DNA from: Anthopleura xanthogrammica
Lineage: Eukaryota; Cnidaria; Anthozoa; Actiniaria; Actiniidae
DNA: 64,000 nucleotides
Reading direction: 5' to 3'
Assembly (NCBI GenBank): GCA_964019055.1
Contig: OZ025207.1
Span: forward strand, 23,442,617 to 23,506,616
This document shows positions 34,378 to 49,100 of this stretch, piece after piece. The notes below the pieces were generated by a model. That model was not told the DNA's origin. It ran no database searches and saw nothing but the letters and a program-made list of their open reading frames with translations. The position numbers were made by a program, and so were the translations under genes. Each line of letters begins with the position of its first letter. Positions within the stretch are counted from its first letter, which is position 1.

Positions 34378-37300
34378 TTAGATTTCTTCCATATCAACAT
34401 GAAAACACTGCAGTTGAAGCGCCATTTTCCTCTTGAACGATGTCATCAACGCGTCGATCAACCTGCGGGAAAAGCGTATTTTGGCATGAGAATTAGAAGT
34501 GTTTTCACATATTTAACATCGGAGAAGGCTAAGTTGCCTTATCCCCAGTTATTTCTGTTATCTTATCTCATGAGGAGGTTAAGGTGACTGACTACTTTAG
34601 CAAGGAATAATTACAAAATGTTCTTAGAAAGATATTTTACACATAATTTAACGCTGATTCCAAAAATGAAAAGAAAAATGGGTTGTCCCGAGCTCGTTTT
34701 CGAGATAATGAATTTTGAATATGACCATCTTGACAAGTTTTCGAAAGAAAAATGGCGGAAATCAAGCTTTGCACATCAAAATTGATAACTCAAAAATTAA
34801 AGAAGCACTGGAAGCAATTTTCTCAGGACATCTACTTTAAACATTATTTGTGAAGACTCACTAAAAATATTTGAAGAAAGTTTTTAAAATAAGCAAAAAT
34901 TCAGCTTCTTGTTAGCTCAATCAACGGAAAATCGTACTCAAACGACAACAACAAAATCAAATAAACGCTTTTTTTATAAGTTCTAATAATTACGTTTTTC
35001 TCAAACTTTCTCAAAAGATTAGTTTTTACCTGTTGTTTTAGGAAATTGAAAGAAAAATATAGAGTCCCGTGCAAAATTCGGGGGTTTTGCCCTGTTGAAG
35101 TTCAAAACGTGTATGTTTCCTCAATAAAATTTTGAAGGTTGTTATGCGGTTTTGAGCGATTGTTGTGCGCGCGCACATCGTGGGCTCAAATTGAACGTTC
35201 AAAAGTAGTCACCTTAATAGCATGGTACTTCATGTATGGTGTACAAATATAATTATTATATTAGTTTACTGTTTGAAACACAAAGATGCATCCTACATGA
35301 CGTTTCTTCCCGTTTGGAATGTTCACAAATTAGAGAGTTTAAGAATCCCGTTTACGGCAAACGTGAAACGTCAGTTGACCAGTGAAAAGTTCTGGTTCGC
35401 TATTGTCTGAGTCAGAACCATGAATTTTGTTACTTATTGTAATTGTTTTTGCTGATTTAATTGTAATCTTTCAAACGCTCTAAAATTATGTAATGGCATT
35501 AAATTATACCTTAGATCGATTTTGTTTGTGAACAAACAAAACAAGAAACAAAACAACAAAAACAAAACCAACACAAAACCAACGACAACAACAGCAAGAA
35601 ATACCAACAAACACACACATACAAAACTTACTTTTTGTCGGAATCTTTGGTCAGCGGAGGAACGAACTCGAGTGCCTCAGTGAACGAGGTCCTACAAGCA
35701 AGTACAGTTTAGTTAATATAATGCCGACTTTGACTCTTGGAAAGCATGGATGTAGATGGATGCAGGCAATGCTAAGATGACGTATTTTCTTTTGGTTAAT
35801 TGTCATGGCTGGTAACAAAAGGAGCAGGGGACTGGAACCGAGTTTCTCAAATTTGATTTAGTTTTAACAAACCCATCTAGAGAAAGAGCACATAAAAGTT
35901 AGGAAGATTTGAAAATTTGATCAATATTTGGGAAATAGAAACGAAATTATGTTATTTTTTTTAATTTCTAAAATACAGAGAATGTGCGTGTGGTTGAACA
36001 CAATACATTTCTCTGTAATTTTGGCAGGGTTTGAGTGCTCATAACTTTGTTTCTATAAAGGCAAACATCCTGAATCTTGGTCAGTAAGCTTGTTGCATGC
36101 TGCTCCTTCATGTGATGGGGTCATTTTTTCTGGAACATTAATTCAATTAGTTTTTCAAACTCGGACCCAGTCGCTCGTTTTGTTACCGGCTAATTGGATA
36201 ATCCAAAAAAAAGTAAGTTGACAAAAAAATCTTGGTAAAATGGTTTTTCTCCTGTTTTTCTTCCTCTACAAATATAAACTTGGATCTCGCATCGAAAACT
36301 TTATGCATGAGCCCCACCAACTAATGTAGGCTGAACCAAATTCTTCCTAAAACAGTTCTCTTACCTCGCACGTTGAGTGATGTACGCCATTAGTGCTTGT
36401 TCAAAGGCGGTAGCTTCCAAATGAGCCTACCAAGAAAAAGATCATTGGTTATTGATAAGGAGGGAGTGAAAAGGTTCGCGTATCGATGGATTTGGCCCTT
36501 AAAATCGCTCGAATTGTGGATTTTGACGAAAAACTGAACGAATTCGCGGATTCAGAAATCAAAGTGGATCGCAGATCTATTGAATATTAGGGCCCGGATC
36601 ATGGATTCTGAACGCGCAAAGGGTTCGGATTACGAATTTCTTTAAGAATTATTTTTTTCAAAACGAATATGGTGTGCCTCGAGCAGTGAACAGTAAATCC
36701 GCGTGCTGTGATTGGTCCAAAGATACTGTGACTAAAGCTGAGCAATAGAGAATTCGAAATTGGATTATTTTTATGTCCACTCTAAGTTCAAATTTGATCT
36801 GTGAATTACCCGTGTCCTGACTTTGATCAGACCAGAGACTGTTTCAGGGTAACGATAAATTTTGAAGATATTTATGAAGCATAAAAAGTAAAATATTTAA
36901 TCACATACCGTAACAGCCCCAGCAGACATAAACTTTCTTTTACTACCACTGGCTTTTTGAAGTAATCTCTTGAACTCGTCCGCCAACAGATCAGTGAGAC
37001 GAGAGAGGACTAGGGCTAAGAGATCGCTGGATACGGAGAACACCTGAGCATGTACCAGGACAAGATTCATTATAATCTCCTTCACATAGTTACGAACATC
37101 TGGGGAAAAAATCCACCCGTGAAATATTAGCACTATAATGAGAGACAGTCATACCGTGATATGCTACCATCATACCGTGATATACTACCATCATACCGTG
37201 ATATACTACCACCATACCGTGATATACTACCATCATACCGTGATATACTACCATCATACCGTGATATACTACCATCATACCGTGATATACTACCATCATA

Positions 37301-40300
37301 CCGTGATATACTACCATCATACCGTGATATACTACCATCATACCGTGATATACTACCATCATACCGTGATATACTACCATCATACCGTGATATACTACCA
37401 TCATACCGTGATATACTACCATCATACCGTGATATACTACCATCATACCGTGATATACTACCATCATACCTTGATATACTACCATCATACCGTGATATAC
37501 TACCATCATACCGTGATATACTACCATCATACCGTGATATACTACCATCATACCGTGATATACTACCATCATACCGTGATATACTACCATCATACCGTGA
37601 TATACTACCATCATACCGTGATATACTACCATCATACCGTGATATACTACCATCATACCGTGATAAACTACCATCATACCGTGATATACTACCATCATAC
37701 CGTGATATACTACCATCATACCGTGATAAACTACCATCATACCGTGATATACTACCATCATACCGTGATATACTACCATCATACCGTGATATACTACCAT
37801 CATACCGTGATATACTACCATCATACCGTGATAAACTACCATCATACCGTGATATACTACCATCATACCTTGATATACTACCATCATACCTTGATATACT
37901 ACCATCATACCGTGATATACTACCATGATATACTACCACCATACCGTGATATACTACTGACTGACCATCATACCGTGATATACTACCATCATACCGTGAT
38001 ATACTACCATCATACCGTGATATACTACCATCATACCGTGATATACTACCATCATACCGTGATATACTACTGACTGACCATTATATCTTGATATACTTAC
38101 CATTAGGGGGTAGGCAGTCGTACCATCTAAAGTCCCCTGCTGTCATTCCAGGTTCTAGACTCCCTACGAGTGAATCTGCTTTTTGTTCAATGTAGGCATC
38201 GAATATCTTTTTCTCGAGCTGTGTGAGCTCCGACTGTAAAGACTGTAGAACACAAGATGAGAGATTAGAAAGCTTGACGTCATCAGTAAAAAACTAACAA
38301 AACCTACTTCCGGGTCTAAAATGTAAAACAGTATTTTTTGAAGATTAAGTTTTGGATCCCATTTTGAGCGGTTATAATGAGTATTTTGACCAGAAATAAC
38401 GTGAAAACTCTGAATATTTGCTTTAATGGACAGCAACATAAACTGAAAGGTTCGTCGTGCGTGGTTTACCTGAGTTAGTTCATCACTCATTGGATATTCC
38501 TGATTCTTGAAGCTTTCTACTAGCTTGGTAAGAACCTTTTCTCTGACGTATCGACAATTGTTTAGAACAATGAGCAACCTTTCATCCTGAAAACCGAACA
38601 CAGTCATATAAACCCCTTGCAGCACGTCGGAATGCAGCTCAATTTTGAGGACAAAAGAATAGGTTCCAATTCTCAGGAGGTTAAAATTCTTTTGTTTTGT
38701 CCTCCAAATTGAGCTGCTTTGATGTCACGTGAAAGGGGTCTATAGGTGAACGTAATATTTATCAACATTGTCATTCTGATGAAATGTGCCAACCATCTTA
38801 ATAATAGCGTTTGGTCACTTTGCTTTAAATCTTAAATTTTTAATTAAAAAAAAAAACAAACTTAAAATAACCATTAAACAAAGCAAATTACTTAGATCTG
38901 TTGTTTTCTCCCTTGCCACGAGGGTTTTCTCCGAGTACTCCGGTTTTCTTTCTCCGTAAAAATCAACATGTGAGATGAGTTGTATGCATAGAATAGTAGT
39001 GGTAGTGTGTGTGAGTGAGTGGGCCAAATAGACCAATTCACGGTTTTCGGCGGCTATTTTGAATTGGGGCAAACTCGACAAAATATATAGAAATCTGGAT
39101 CACTTTGACTTCACGTAGCTCCGCTAAAGATTTTCATTTTCTGGTTTCTATTGGAAACCAGTATTAAGTTACTGAATTTGTATCCCACTATAAAAAAGTG
39201 ATTGATTCATTATTATTTTATTTATTATTATTAGTTCCACCTATAGCGATGTTCGCGCTGACGTCACCTATTGATATTAATATGCCAATCAGAGATCTAC
39301 TGGCTGAAACAAACAGGTCTTTTGTTATATTGTTGGCAAATTTAAATGAGAAAAGAACATTGCTATGAAATCAAGGTTTTACAAGTCATGGGTTATGGTC
39401 ATGCAATATTTGGTACTTACAGTTACAGGAATGTTATCATCAACTGAGTATGTCGAGCGATCTATTCTTTCATCTGATTGGCTGGATCTAGAGTGTATAA
39501 TCAAAAAGTCAAAATGTTGATGAAAATGTTATGCAACTTGAAGCTCTCGGTTGTAACAGACAAAAATGGTTGTCCCCGGAGAGTCACATGCAAAGCAATA
39601 CCTGTCAGGGGCGGATTTAGGGGGGGGGGGAACGATGGTTCCGCGGTCCCCCCTTTAGCTCACGATGCATGTCTTCACCTTTTTATATCCCGATAACTCA
39701 GAAAATAGCATTTCTGGAAACCATATTTAAATAATTTTCTTAGCAGCATGCCTACAATCCTCCTCGGTTATGTTTTGCATCGTCAGCGATTAGATTTGTC
39801 TAACGCCGAATATTTACGCAACCCCTCTCGGGTTCCTGGATCTGCCGCTGCTTGCTCATTAACTTACAGTACAATAATATTACACGACAAGATGTCCCAT
39901 TGCTCAACCTCTTACACTTTAACTTACACTGAGATCTTGTCTTGTTCTTGTTCAGTTTGAAAAGCCAGGTCCTGAAGACACTCAATAAAAGCCTAAGAAT
40001 GAAAAATATTTATTTCAATAAGAGGCGTTTTCAAGACCAAACAAAACGTTTGTGTTCGATTACATGTGAGCAGAGTTTATTACGTCCCTTCCTTGATTCG
40101 AGGGTTTTCCTCCATTCGCAAAACCCAAAACGCTAAATTCTAATCTGTGAGTTAGCTGCGCCCTGACTTAGATCAGCCCAGAGGTTGTTTCAGGGTCCAA
40201 TCTGTGAGTTAGCCATGCCCTGACTTAGATCAGCCCAGAGGTTGTTTCAGGGTTCGATCTGTGAGTTAGCCTTGCCCTGACTTAGATCAGCCCAGAGGTT

Positions 40301-43300
40301 GTTTCAGGGTTCGATCTGTGAGTTAGCCATGCCCTGACTTAGATCAGCCCAGAGGTTGTTTCAGGGTTCGATCTGTGAGTTAGCCATGCCCTGACTTAGA
40401 TCAGCCCAGAGGTTGTTTCAGGGTTCGATCTGTGAGTTAGCCATGCCCTGACTTAGATCAGCCCAGAGGTTGTTTCAGGGTTCGATCTGTGAGTTAGCTG
40501 TGCCCTGACTTAGATCAGCCCAGAGGTTGTTTCAGGGTTCGATCTGTGAGTTAGCCATGCCCTGACTTAGATCAGCCCAGAGGTTGTTTCAGGGTTCGTT
40601 CTGTGAGTTAGCCATGCCCTGACTTAGATCAGCCCAGAGGTTGTTTCAGGGTTCTATCTGTGAGTTAGCCGTGGCCTGACTTAGATCAACCCAGAGGTTG
40701 TTTCAGGGTTCGATCTGTGAGTTAGCCGTGCCCTGACTTAGATCAGCCCAGAGGTTGTTTCAGGGTTCGATCTGTGAGTTAGCTGTGCCCTGACTTAGAT
40801 CAGCCCTGAGGTTGTTTCAGGGTTCGATCTGTGAGTTAGCCGTGCCTTGACTGTGATCAGCCCAGAGGTTGTTTCAGGGTTCGATCTGTGAGTTAGCCGT
40901 GCCCTGACTTGTTTCAAAGTTTGATGAATTGATGTTTGTTCATTTTTTCTTACAAACACTACAGTACACTGTACCCTTACCAAAAACATCTCTTTGAACA
41001 ATTCTGTGCCTTTTTGCTTGACACGGCCGTGACTCTAGATGAAAAAAAAAAGCATTGCAATTGTTGCGTTTATTTGTAGAAATAAATTTATTGTGTTGTA
41101 TTGCCGTATTGTTTCCCATTCTACGAAAACTGCTCTATATAAGACATTATTTTTCAGTACCTTGTTATCTTCAGGTATTGATTCACTAGCGATCTCTTCT
41201 AATGTATGAAGGGTTTCCATCACGATGTTTTCAAACAACAATGGCTAGATTGAGATAAATCAAATATTCAACAGTTATAGACCATAGAGTATAAGGTGGA
41301 GGACGAGGAGGAGGAGGTGGAGGAGGAGGTTAAGGAGGTGGAGGAGGAGGAGGAGGAGGAGGAGGAGGTGGAGCATGTGGAGCAGGTGGAGGAGGAGGAG
41401 GTGGAGGACGAGGAGGAGGAGGAGGACGAGGAGGAGGAGGAGGAGGACGAGGAGGAGGAGGAGGACGAGGAGGAGGAGTGGTGTATGAACACGATAAAGA
41501 CAATGCCTGCAAACCCTTTAATTAAGCCCCGTCGTTCAACTCACCAGGCTAGTTATTCTACCAATGTTCTCATCTTTCTCAAGAGTCCACAGCTCGTTAC
41601 AGTGAAGTGTCTTGATTTCTAACGAATAGGGAAAAAACAAGATCGGTATAAGATTACAGCAGCGTGCCGTACCGTGCCGTGCCGTGCCCATGACCTTGTC
41701 ATTCATATTGCGGCATTCTGATCTATTGTGAAGTACAGTAATCTTTTCTTCTGTTATTGGCTCGACAGATTTCATCAACTCCGTGTCGTAAAAGTAACCA
41801 AATAGTGTCACAGTCCTGTTCACCACTTTCTATACATCGGTTTCACTGGTAACATATGACTGATGAGGCCATCAATCGAGGCTGCAAGTACTTTCAAGGT
41901 AGTTTCAAATGATTATTGAAATATGAACCTTGCAACCTCGATTGAATGCTTTGTGTTTAAACAGTGAACTGATGTATGTAAAGTGGTGAATGAGATGAGA
42001 ATGAGATTTCGTGACGTGTCCATGACGTTGCCGTCAATGTTAGAGCATTCTGATCGAAATAATATATTGTGCTGTGATTGGCTCAACAGTTTTCTTCAAC
42101 TCCGCAGTATCGTAACAGTGGCCTTAGCGTTTCAAAGATGGGCATGCAGCTCAATTGGATATGGAAGGTGTGGAATTTTCCACACCGGTTATGGAGTACG
42201 TTTTCTGATCTGATGTATAGACCCCTTGCAGCACTTAGGAATGCAGCTCAGTTTGGAGGACAAAACAATAGGTTCCAATTCTAAGGAGATTGAAATTCAT
42301 TTGTTTTGTCCTCAAAACTGAGCTGCTTTGACGTCACGTGAAAGGGGTCTATATCTACTTTTGGTCCGTCTATTGCATTAAAAGTGGAATGATATCCATA
42401 CCTGCAGTAGCTTCAGTGAACACTTCAGTAGCACACAAGAACCTCAGATTATCAACCAACTCACGTACACAGTTAAGAGACGAGGGGGGTAGGCCGAGAG
42501 AACACAGTGACACCAGACAAGACCTATAAATAATACCCATGGAACGTTAATACCATTGAGTCACGTACACAATTAAGAGATGGGGAGTAGGCCGAGAGAA
42601 CACAGTGACACCAGACAAGACCTCTAAATAATACCCATGGAACGTTAATACCATCGAGTCACATACACAATTAAGAGATGAGGGGAGTAGGCCGAGAACG
42701 TTAATACCGTCGCGCCCATTCAGGAGCGGTCACCCACGGGATCATACTTTGGAGAGAACACGGGGACAGCTTTGACAGTTTAATAGACCCATTTACGTTT
42801 GGCGTAACGTTTTCAACTTCAGGTATGTGTCATATTATGCCCTTGAGGATATTTCTAAACACACATCCTAGAATGCTTAGAAGCATTACTGATACACCAA
42901 GGTCATTTTATGACAAAGTTTCTTCGTGGTCATGATTGCGGCCTGTAACGTTAAATCGCGCATATATATCGATCATGGTATTACCTGACGTTTCTGACAC
43001 ATGATGGTAACCAGGCGGCGAGCCCTTCAATATTACTGAACCATTTCCCCAGTTCTTCTGTGTTCTGGTTATTCATTGGGGTCAACAGGAAAGCAGCTTT
43101 TACGAGGTCTGTATAGAGGGACGTCACTTTCTGGATCATCGACTAAGAATATAAACAATGGGACAAGGAAAACTGAATAACAGTTTTGTCATAAGTCTCA
43201 ATGATTATGATGATTATGGACATAATGATGGATGATGACGTTGATGATGATTATGGACATAATGATAGATGATGATGATGATGATTATGGACATAATGAT

Positions 43301-46133
43301 GGATGATGATGTTGATGATGATTATGGACATAATAATAGATGATGATGATGATGATTATGGACATAATGATAGATGATGATGATGATGATTATGGACATA
43401 ATGATGGATGATGATGTTGATGATGATTATGGACAATGATGATGATGATGATGATTATGGACATAATGATGGATGATGACGTTGATGATGATTATGGACA
43501 TAATGATAGATGATGATGATGATGATTATGGACATAATGATGGATGATGATGTTGATGATGATTATGGACATAATAATAGATGATGATGATGATGATTAT
43601 GGACATAATGATAGATGATGATGATGATGATTATGGACATAATGATGGATGATGATGTTGATGATGATTATGGACAATGATGATGATGATGATGATTATG
43701 GACATAATGATGGATGATGATGTTGATGATGATTATGGACATAATGATGGATGATGATGATGATGATGATTATGGACATAATGATGGATGATGATGTTGA
43801 TGATGATTATGGACAATGATGATGATGATGATGATTATGGACATAATGATGGATGATGATGTTGATGATGATTATGGACATAATGATGGATGATGATGAT
43901 GATGATGATTATGGACATAATGATAGATGATGATGTTGATGATGATTATGGACATAATGATAGATGATGATGTTGATGATGATTATGGACATAATGATGG
44001 ATGATGATGTTGATGATGATTATGGACATAATGATGGATGATGATGATGATGATGATTATGGACATAATGATAGATGATGATGTTGATGATGATTATGGA
44101 CATAATGATAGATGATGATGATGATGATTATGGACATAATGATGGATGATGATGTTGATGATGATTATGGACATAATGATGGATGATGATGTTGATGATG
44201 ATTATGGACATAATGATGGATGATGATGTTGATGATGATTATGGACATAATGATGGATGATGATGTTGATGATGATTATGGACATAATGATGGATGATGA
44301 TGTTGATGATGATTATGGACATAATGATGGATGATGATGTTGATGATGATGTTGATGATGATTATGGACATAATGATAGATGATGATGATGATGATTATG
44401 GACATAATGATGGATGATGATGTTGATGATGATTATGGACATAATGATAGATGATGATGATGATGATTATGGACATAATGATAGATGATGATGATGATGA
44501 TTATGGACATAATGATGGATGATGATGTTGATGATGATTATGGACAATGATGATGATGATGATGATTATGGACATAATGATGGATGATGATGTTGATGAT
44601 GATTATGGACATAATGATGGATGATGATGTTGATGATGATTATGGACATAATGATGGATGATGACGTTGATGATGATTATGGACATAATGATGGATGATG
44701 ATGTTGATGATGATTATGGACATGATGATAGATGATGATGATAATGATGATTATGGACATAATGATAGATGATGATGATAATGATGATTATGGACATAAT
44801 GATAGATGATGATGTTGATGTTGATTATGGACATAATGATAGATGATGATGATGATGATGATTATGGACATAATGATAGATGATGATGATGATGATGATT
44901 ATGGACATAATGATGGATGATGATGTTGATGATGATTATGGACATAATGATGGATGATGATGTTGATGATGATTATGGACATAATGATGGATGATGATGT
45001 TGATGATGATTATGGACATAATGATAGATGATGATGATAATGATGATTATGGACATAATGATAGATGATGATGTTGATGTTGATTATGGACATAATGATA
45101 GATGATGATGATGATGATGATTATGGACATAATGATAGATGATGATGATGATGATGATTATGGACATAATGATGGATGATGATGTTGATGATGATTATGG
45201 ACATAATGATGGATGATGATGTTGATGATGATTATGGACATAATGATGGATGATGACGTTGATGATGATTATGGACATAATGATGGATGATGATGTTGAT
45301 GATGATTATGGACATAATGATAGATGATGATGATGATGATGATTATGGACATAATGATAGATGATGATGTTGATGATGATTATGGACATAATGATGGATG
45401 ATGACGTTGATGATGATTATGGACATAATGATAGATGATGATGATGATGATGATTATGGACATAATGATGGATGATGATGATGATGATGATGATGATTAT
45501 GGACATAATGATAGATGCTGATGTTGATGATGATTATGGACATAATGATAGATGATGATGTTGATGATGATTATGGACATAATGATGGATGATGATGTTG
45601 ATGATGATTATGGACATAATGATAGATGATGATGATGTTGATGATGATTATGGACATAATGATAGATGATGATGATGATGAATGTTGAAGATGGCTATTG
45701 ATGATGATCATGACGAATATGACGGAGGATGTGGATATTGATTGATGATGATGATGATAATGATGATTCTACACGAATTAGGATGATGACAAAAGTTGGC
45801 AAATCCAACTTACGCCAATAACCATTTAACATAAAACTGAAATGAGACTACAAATATCCCAGAAATAATGCTCATAAGCCTTTTAACCCAGAACAGACCT
45901 GAAACTGCATTTCCTTTTCTTGGTTTGGCGGCAAGTGTTTGCCAGAAGTGCTTGTATCCTATAAAAATGTAAACAAGACTTGGATGATTAAATTCCCCTT
46001 GCGCAATTGATTCATGTTTCTTTTTATTCCTACAAAAAATAATTTGCTTTCTTCTCATTGTTATTGTTGTTTTTGCTGATGTTTTACTATTGTTATTGGT
46101 GGTACTAATGCTGTTTTCGCTGTTGCTGTTGCT

Positions 46134-46176
<43 letters not shown>

Positions 46177-49100
46177 TTATTGTTGTTGTTGTTGTTGCTG
46201 CTATTGTTGTCTTATATATTTGATTGCTATATAATGTACCTCTCCAAATAATGTCTGACCAAGGTATGCCTGACCTAGCTTCCAGAGGTCTGGGAGACAT
46301 TCGGTAACCAGGTCGGATAATTCCTCTACGAACTGAACTTTTTGTGGAGTGACATGGCTGCTTCTGACTGTTGGCAACAAACATACATGTCACTTAATGG
46401 GTAGGAACAAATTAAAGATACCAATATTAGGATCAAACTATGGACTCTTGCTTAGCAAACAGCACCCTAACCAACCAAGCCACACTTGCTCCTCAAAACA
46501 AGTGTGTGAGGTCACAGAGGATCAAACTATAGACCTCTTGCTTAGGAGGCAACACACTAACTAACCAACCAAGCCACACTTGCTCCTTAAAACAAGTGTG
46601 TGAAGTCACTGAGGATCAAACTATAGACCTCTTGCTTAGCAGGCAGCACACTAACCAACCAAGCCACACTTGCTCCTTAAAACAAGTGTGTGAGGTCACT
46701 GAGGATCAAACTATGGACCTCTTGCTTAGCAGACAGCACACTAACCATTCAAATCCTTAAAATAAGATATGATACACTTACATTGTCGCTCTAAAGTAGA
46801 TGTCTTACTAACAGGAGCAATCATGCTCTTACCAAGAGCTGGCAAATCTGGTCTAAATGTGCCTGAAAAACGTGGAGAAAGATCTTTACTTATTCCACTC
46901 GTATACAAAATCGTGAAAATGTTATTTACTGAGGTAGGAACATAATGAGTGATTGAAGACTTTTAAGAATGTTTTCTCAAGGGCGTTTAAAGTGCCCTTA
47001 AAACGGATTTCTAATTCAAGCACATTTCAAAGAGATTAAGGATTAGCACACTAGTGTAGGAAGGGGGCATTGGGGGGGGGGGGGGGGGGATGGGAGGGCA
47101 TTTTTGGCAATTAATTGTTTTTTTGTGTGTTTTTTTCTTACTTTTTTATTCTGGGTGCCCCCTGGATTAGCACAGACCCTGTATTTACCTGGAATAGATG
47201 GTCGTGAGTCCAAATGATCAGAATCAGATGCTCCTTCCACTTGTAAGAATGGACCAGAATCTGTGGTCATAGGAAATACATGCTAAATACAATAAATGAG
47301 AGAGAGAGAGAAAGATAGAAAGAAAGAGAGAGAGTGAGAGCGCAGAGTTCTCATCCACTATTTGTATTCATGGCAGTTGAACTTCAACTGAATCAGTATT
47401 GTACATGTACCTTTAGCCTGATGGTCATTCTTGCAGCTTGTGAGAAGCTTCAGCAGCCATGCATGCTGGTTAACAATGCACTCCCATGCTGGATCACCAC
47501 CACTTTCTAGATCAACAAGATACCTAAAATCATAAAAAATACAGCCATTTTTAATAAGTTCTCACTGAGTTCCGGCTGGCTATATATTGTATGGGATAAA
47601 TTAGATAAGTTCAATTTTCATATAGTTTGGATAGTATGCATGCATTGATTGGTCAAGAACTGTGCTTTATTAGTGAACAGAGCATGGTTGCTGATACCAT
47701 CCATGCATGCTGCAAACTTTTCAAAGAAGTGTAAGAAAACAGCATTGAAAACTACAACAGTTTTTTTCTTTCTATATAATCAAAAACCATCTGGGGTCAG
47801 GTGGTCACCACCTTATTGTGGTGGTGCAGCTTGTGTGTCCCAATAACCCCTAGAACTATGACAAGCTGGAGCTTTAGGCTCCTGGCAGGGACACCCATGC
47901 CGAACAGGTCAAAGGGTAGGAACCAGACAAAGTGTGATCCCCTGGTCCTCCAGGTTGGGGGAATCAGAAGCAGAAGAAATTATCCATTGAATCTCGAGGA
48001 AGCTGTGGCCACTCATCTTAGCAAAATAGAGCCCATGATGGATGACAATTTTTTTTTTTACAAAATACAAAATACAAAGGCCTATGATTTATCCAAACCA
48101 CAATTTTTTTTGGGGGGGACAATGCCCCCCTATGGCCCCCCCACTTCCGCTGCCCCTGTGCTTACGTTACTTCCAGTGAATGCTTTATTACTGAACAGAG
48201 TATGGAAAAAGCTGTTTTATTTGTTAAACAAAATGCTCAGTCTACCTTATAATTTTTTTCTGTTCCTCAAGTGGTGAAGGAAATTCTTGCAGCTTACTCT
48301 TGAGTTGATTCCTAAATGATTCTATCTTTGTTTCCACCTCTTGCACAACTACACCAACAAAACAAACAGTTACAAGAACAGATTACACCAATAAACCAAT
48401 GAAAAGTATTAACTAAATAGAGCTAAATAGTAATATTTAAGAGGTAAATCAGGTTGGACTTGATACAATACAGTAAACATATGAGCACATCAAGTCCAAC
48501 CTCGACTTGGAGCCATTGTTTTGTGGTCACTCAAGTGAATTAGCATTTATTTATTATTATTATTCATTATATGATTATCAATGAAATACCTATATTTCTT
48601 TATTTCAAAAATTTGATATTTTCACATGTGAAATATCATCACTATGGTAACATACTTCTTATGGCAGAAAAAAGGTCAAAAAAGCTTTCTTTTCTTTTTC
48701 ATTGATAATTATATAATAAACAGAATATTACATGGGTGCTTGGAGATACGAGTTTCATCTTCTCGTGTTGAAAATCTCTAACTCGTTCACTGTGCTCGCT
48801 CGTGAGAGATCTTTTCAACACTCGAAGATAAAATTTGTATCTCTTGCGCGCCCATGTAATATCCTCTATTTATTTATTTAGAGAAGACCTGTTATATTCC
48901 TTTTCTACTGTTGATCGATTTCACTTACATTTTTTAGACCAATGTTGACAAAATTGTTCTAATTAACAATTAGTCCTCGAGTCCGAATGGTCTACGAGTC
49001 AATAGCCCATGAGGCCGAAGACCGAATGGGCTATTGACTCGTAGGCCATGAGGGCGAGAGGTCTAATTGTTTTAGTAAAAACCTACTAATCGGTCCAATA

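Noticed and set aside
37090..38073. Four long frames (255-311 codons) on both strands
   Set aside because: All run over the 21-bp minisatellite, whose length is a multiple of three; the peptides are pure 7-residue repeats.
41268..41622. Glu-, Ser- and Pro-rich frames
   Set aside because: GGA-repeat artefacts inside an EXOC2 intron; the genuine exon nearby is 41618-41545 on the minus strand.
41860..41890. CTGATGAGGCC resembling a hammerhead core
   Set aside because: No GAAA or compatible stems follow; it lies in a simple inverted repeat.
46425..46755. Functional tRNA-Ser genes
   Set aside because: Anticodon stem and T arm have mismatches in most copies and the units are tandem with shared spacers; a tRNA-derived repeat is more likely.
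48998..49030. ATGAGGCCGAAGACCGAA resembling hammerhead stem II
   Set aside because: Core CUGANGA is absent and the segment is the loop of a MITE palindrome.
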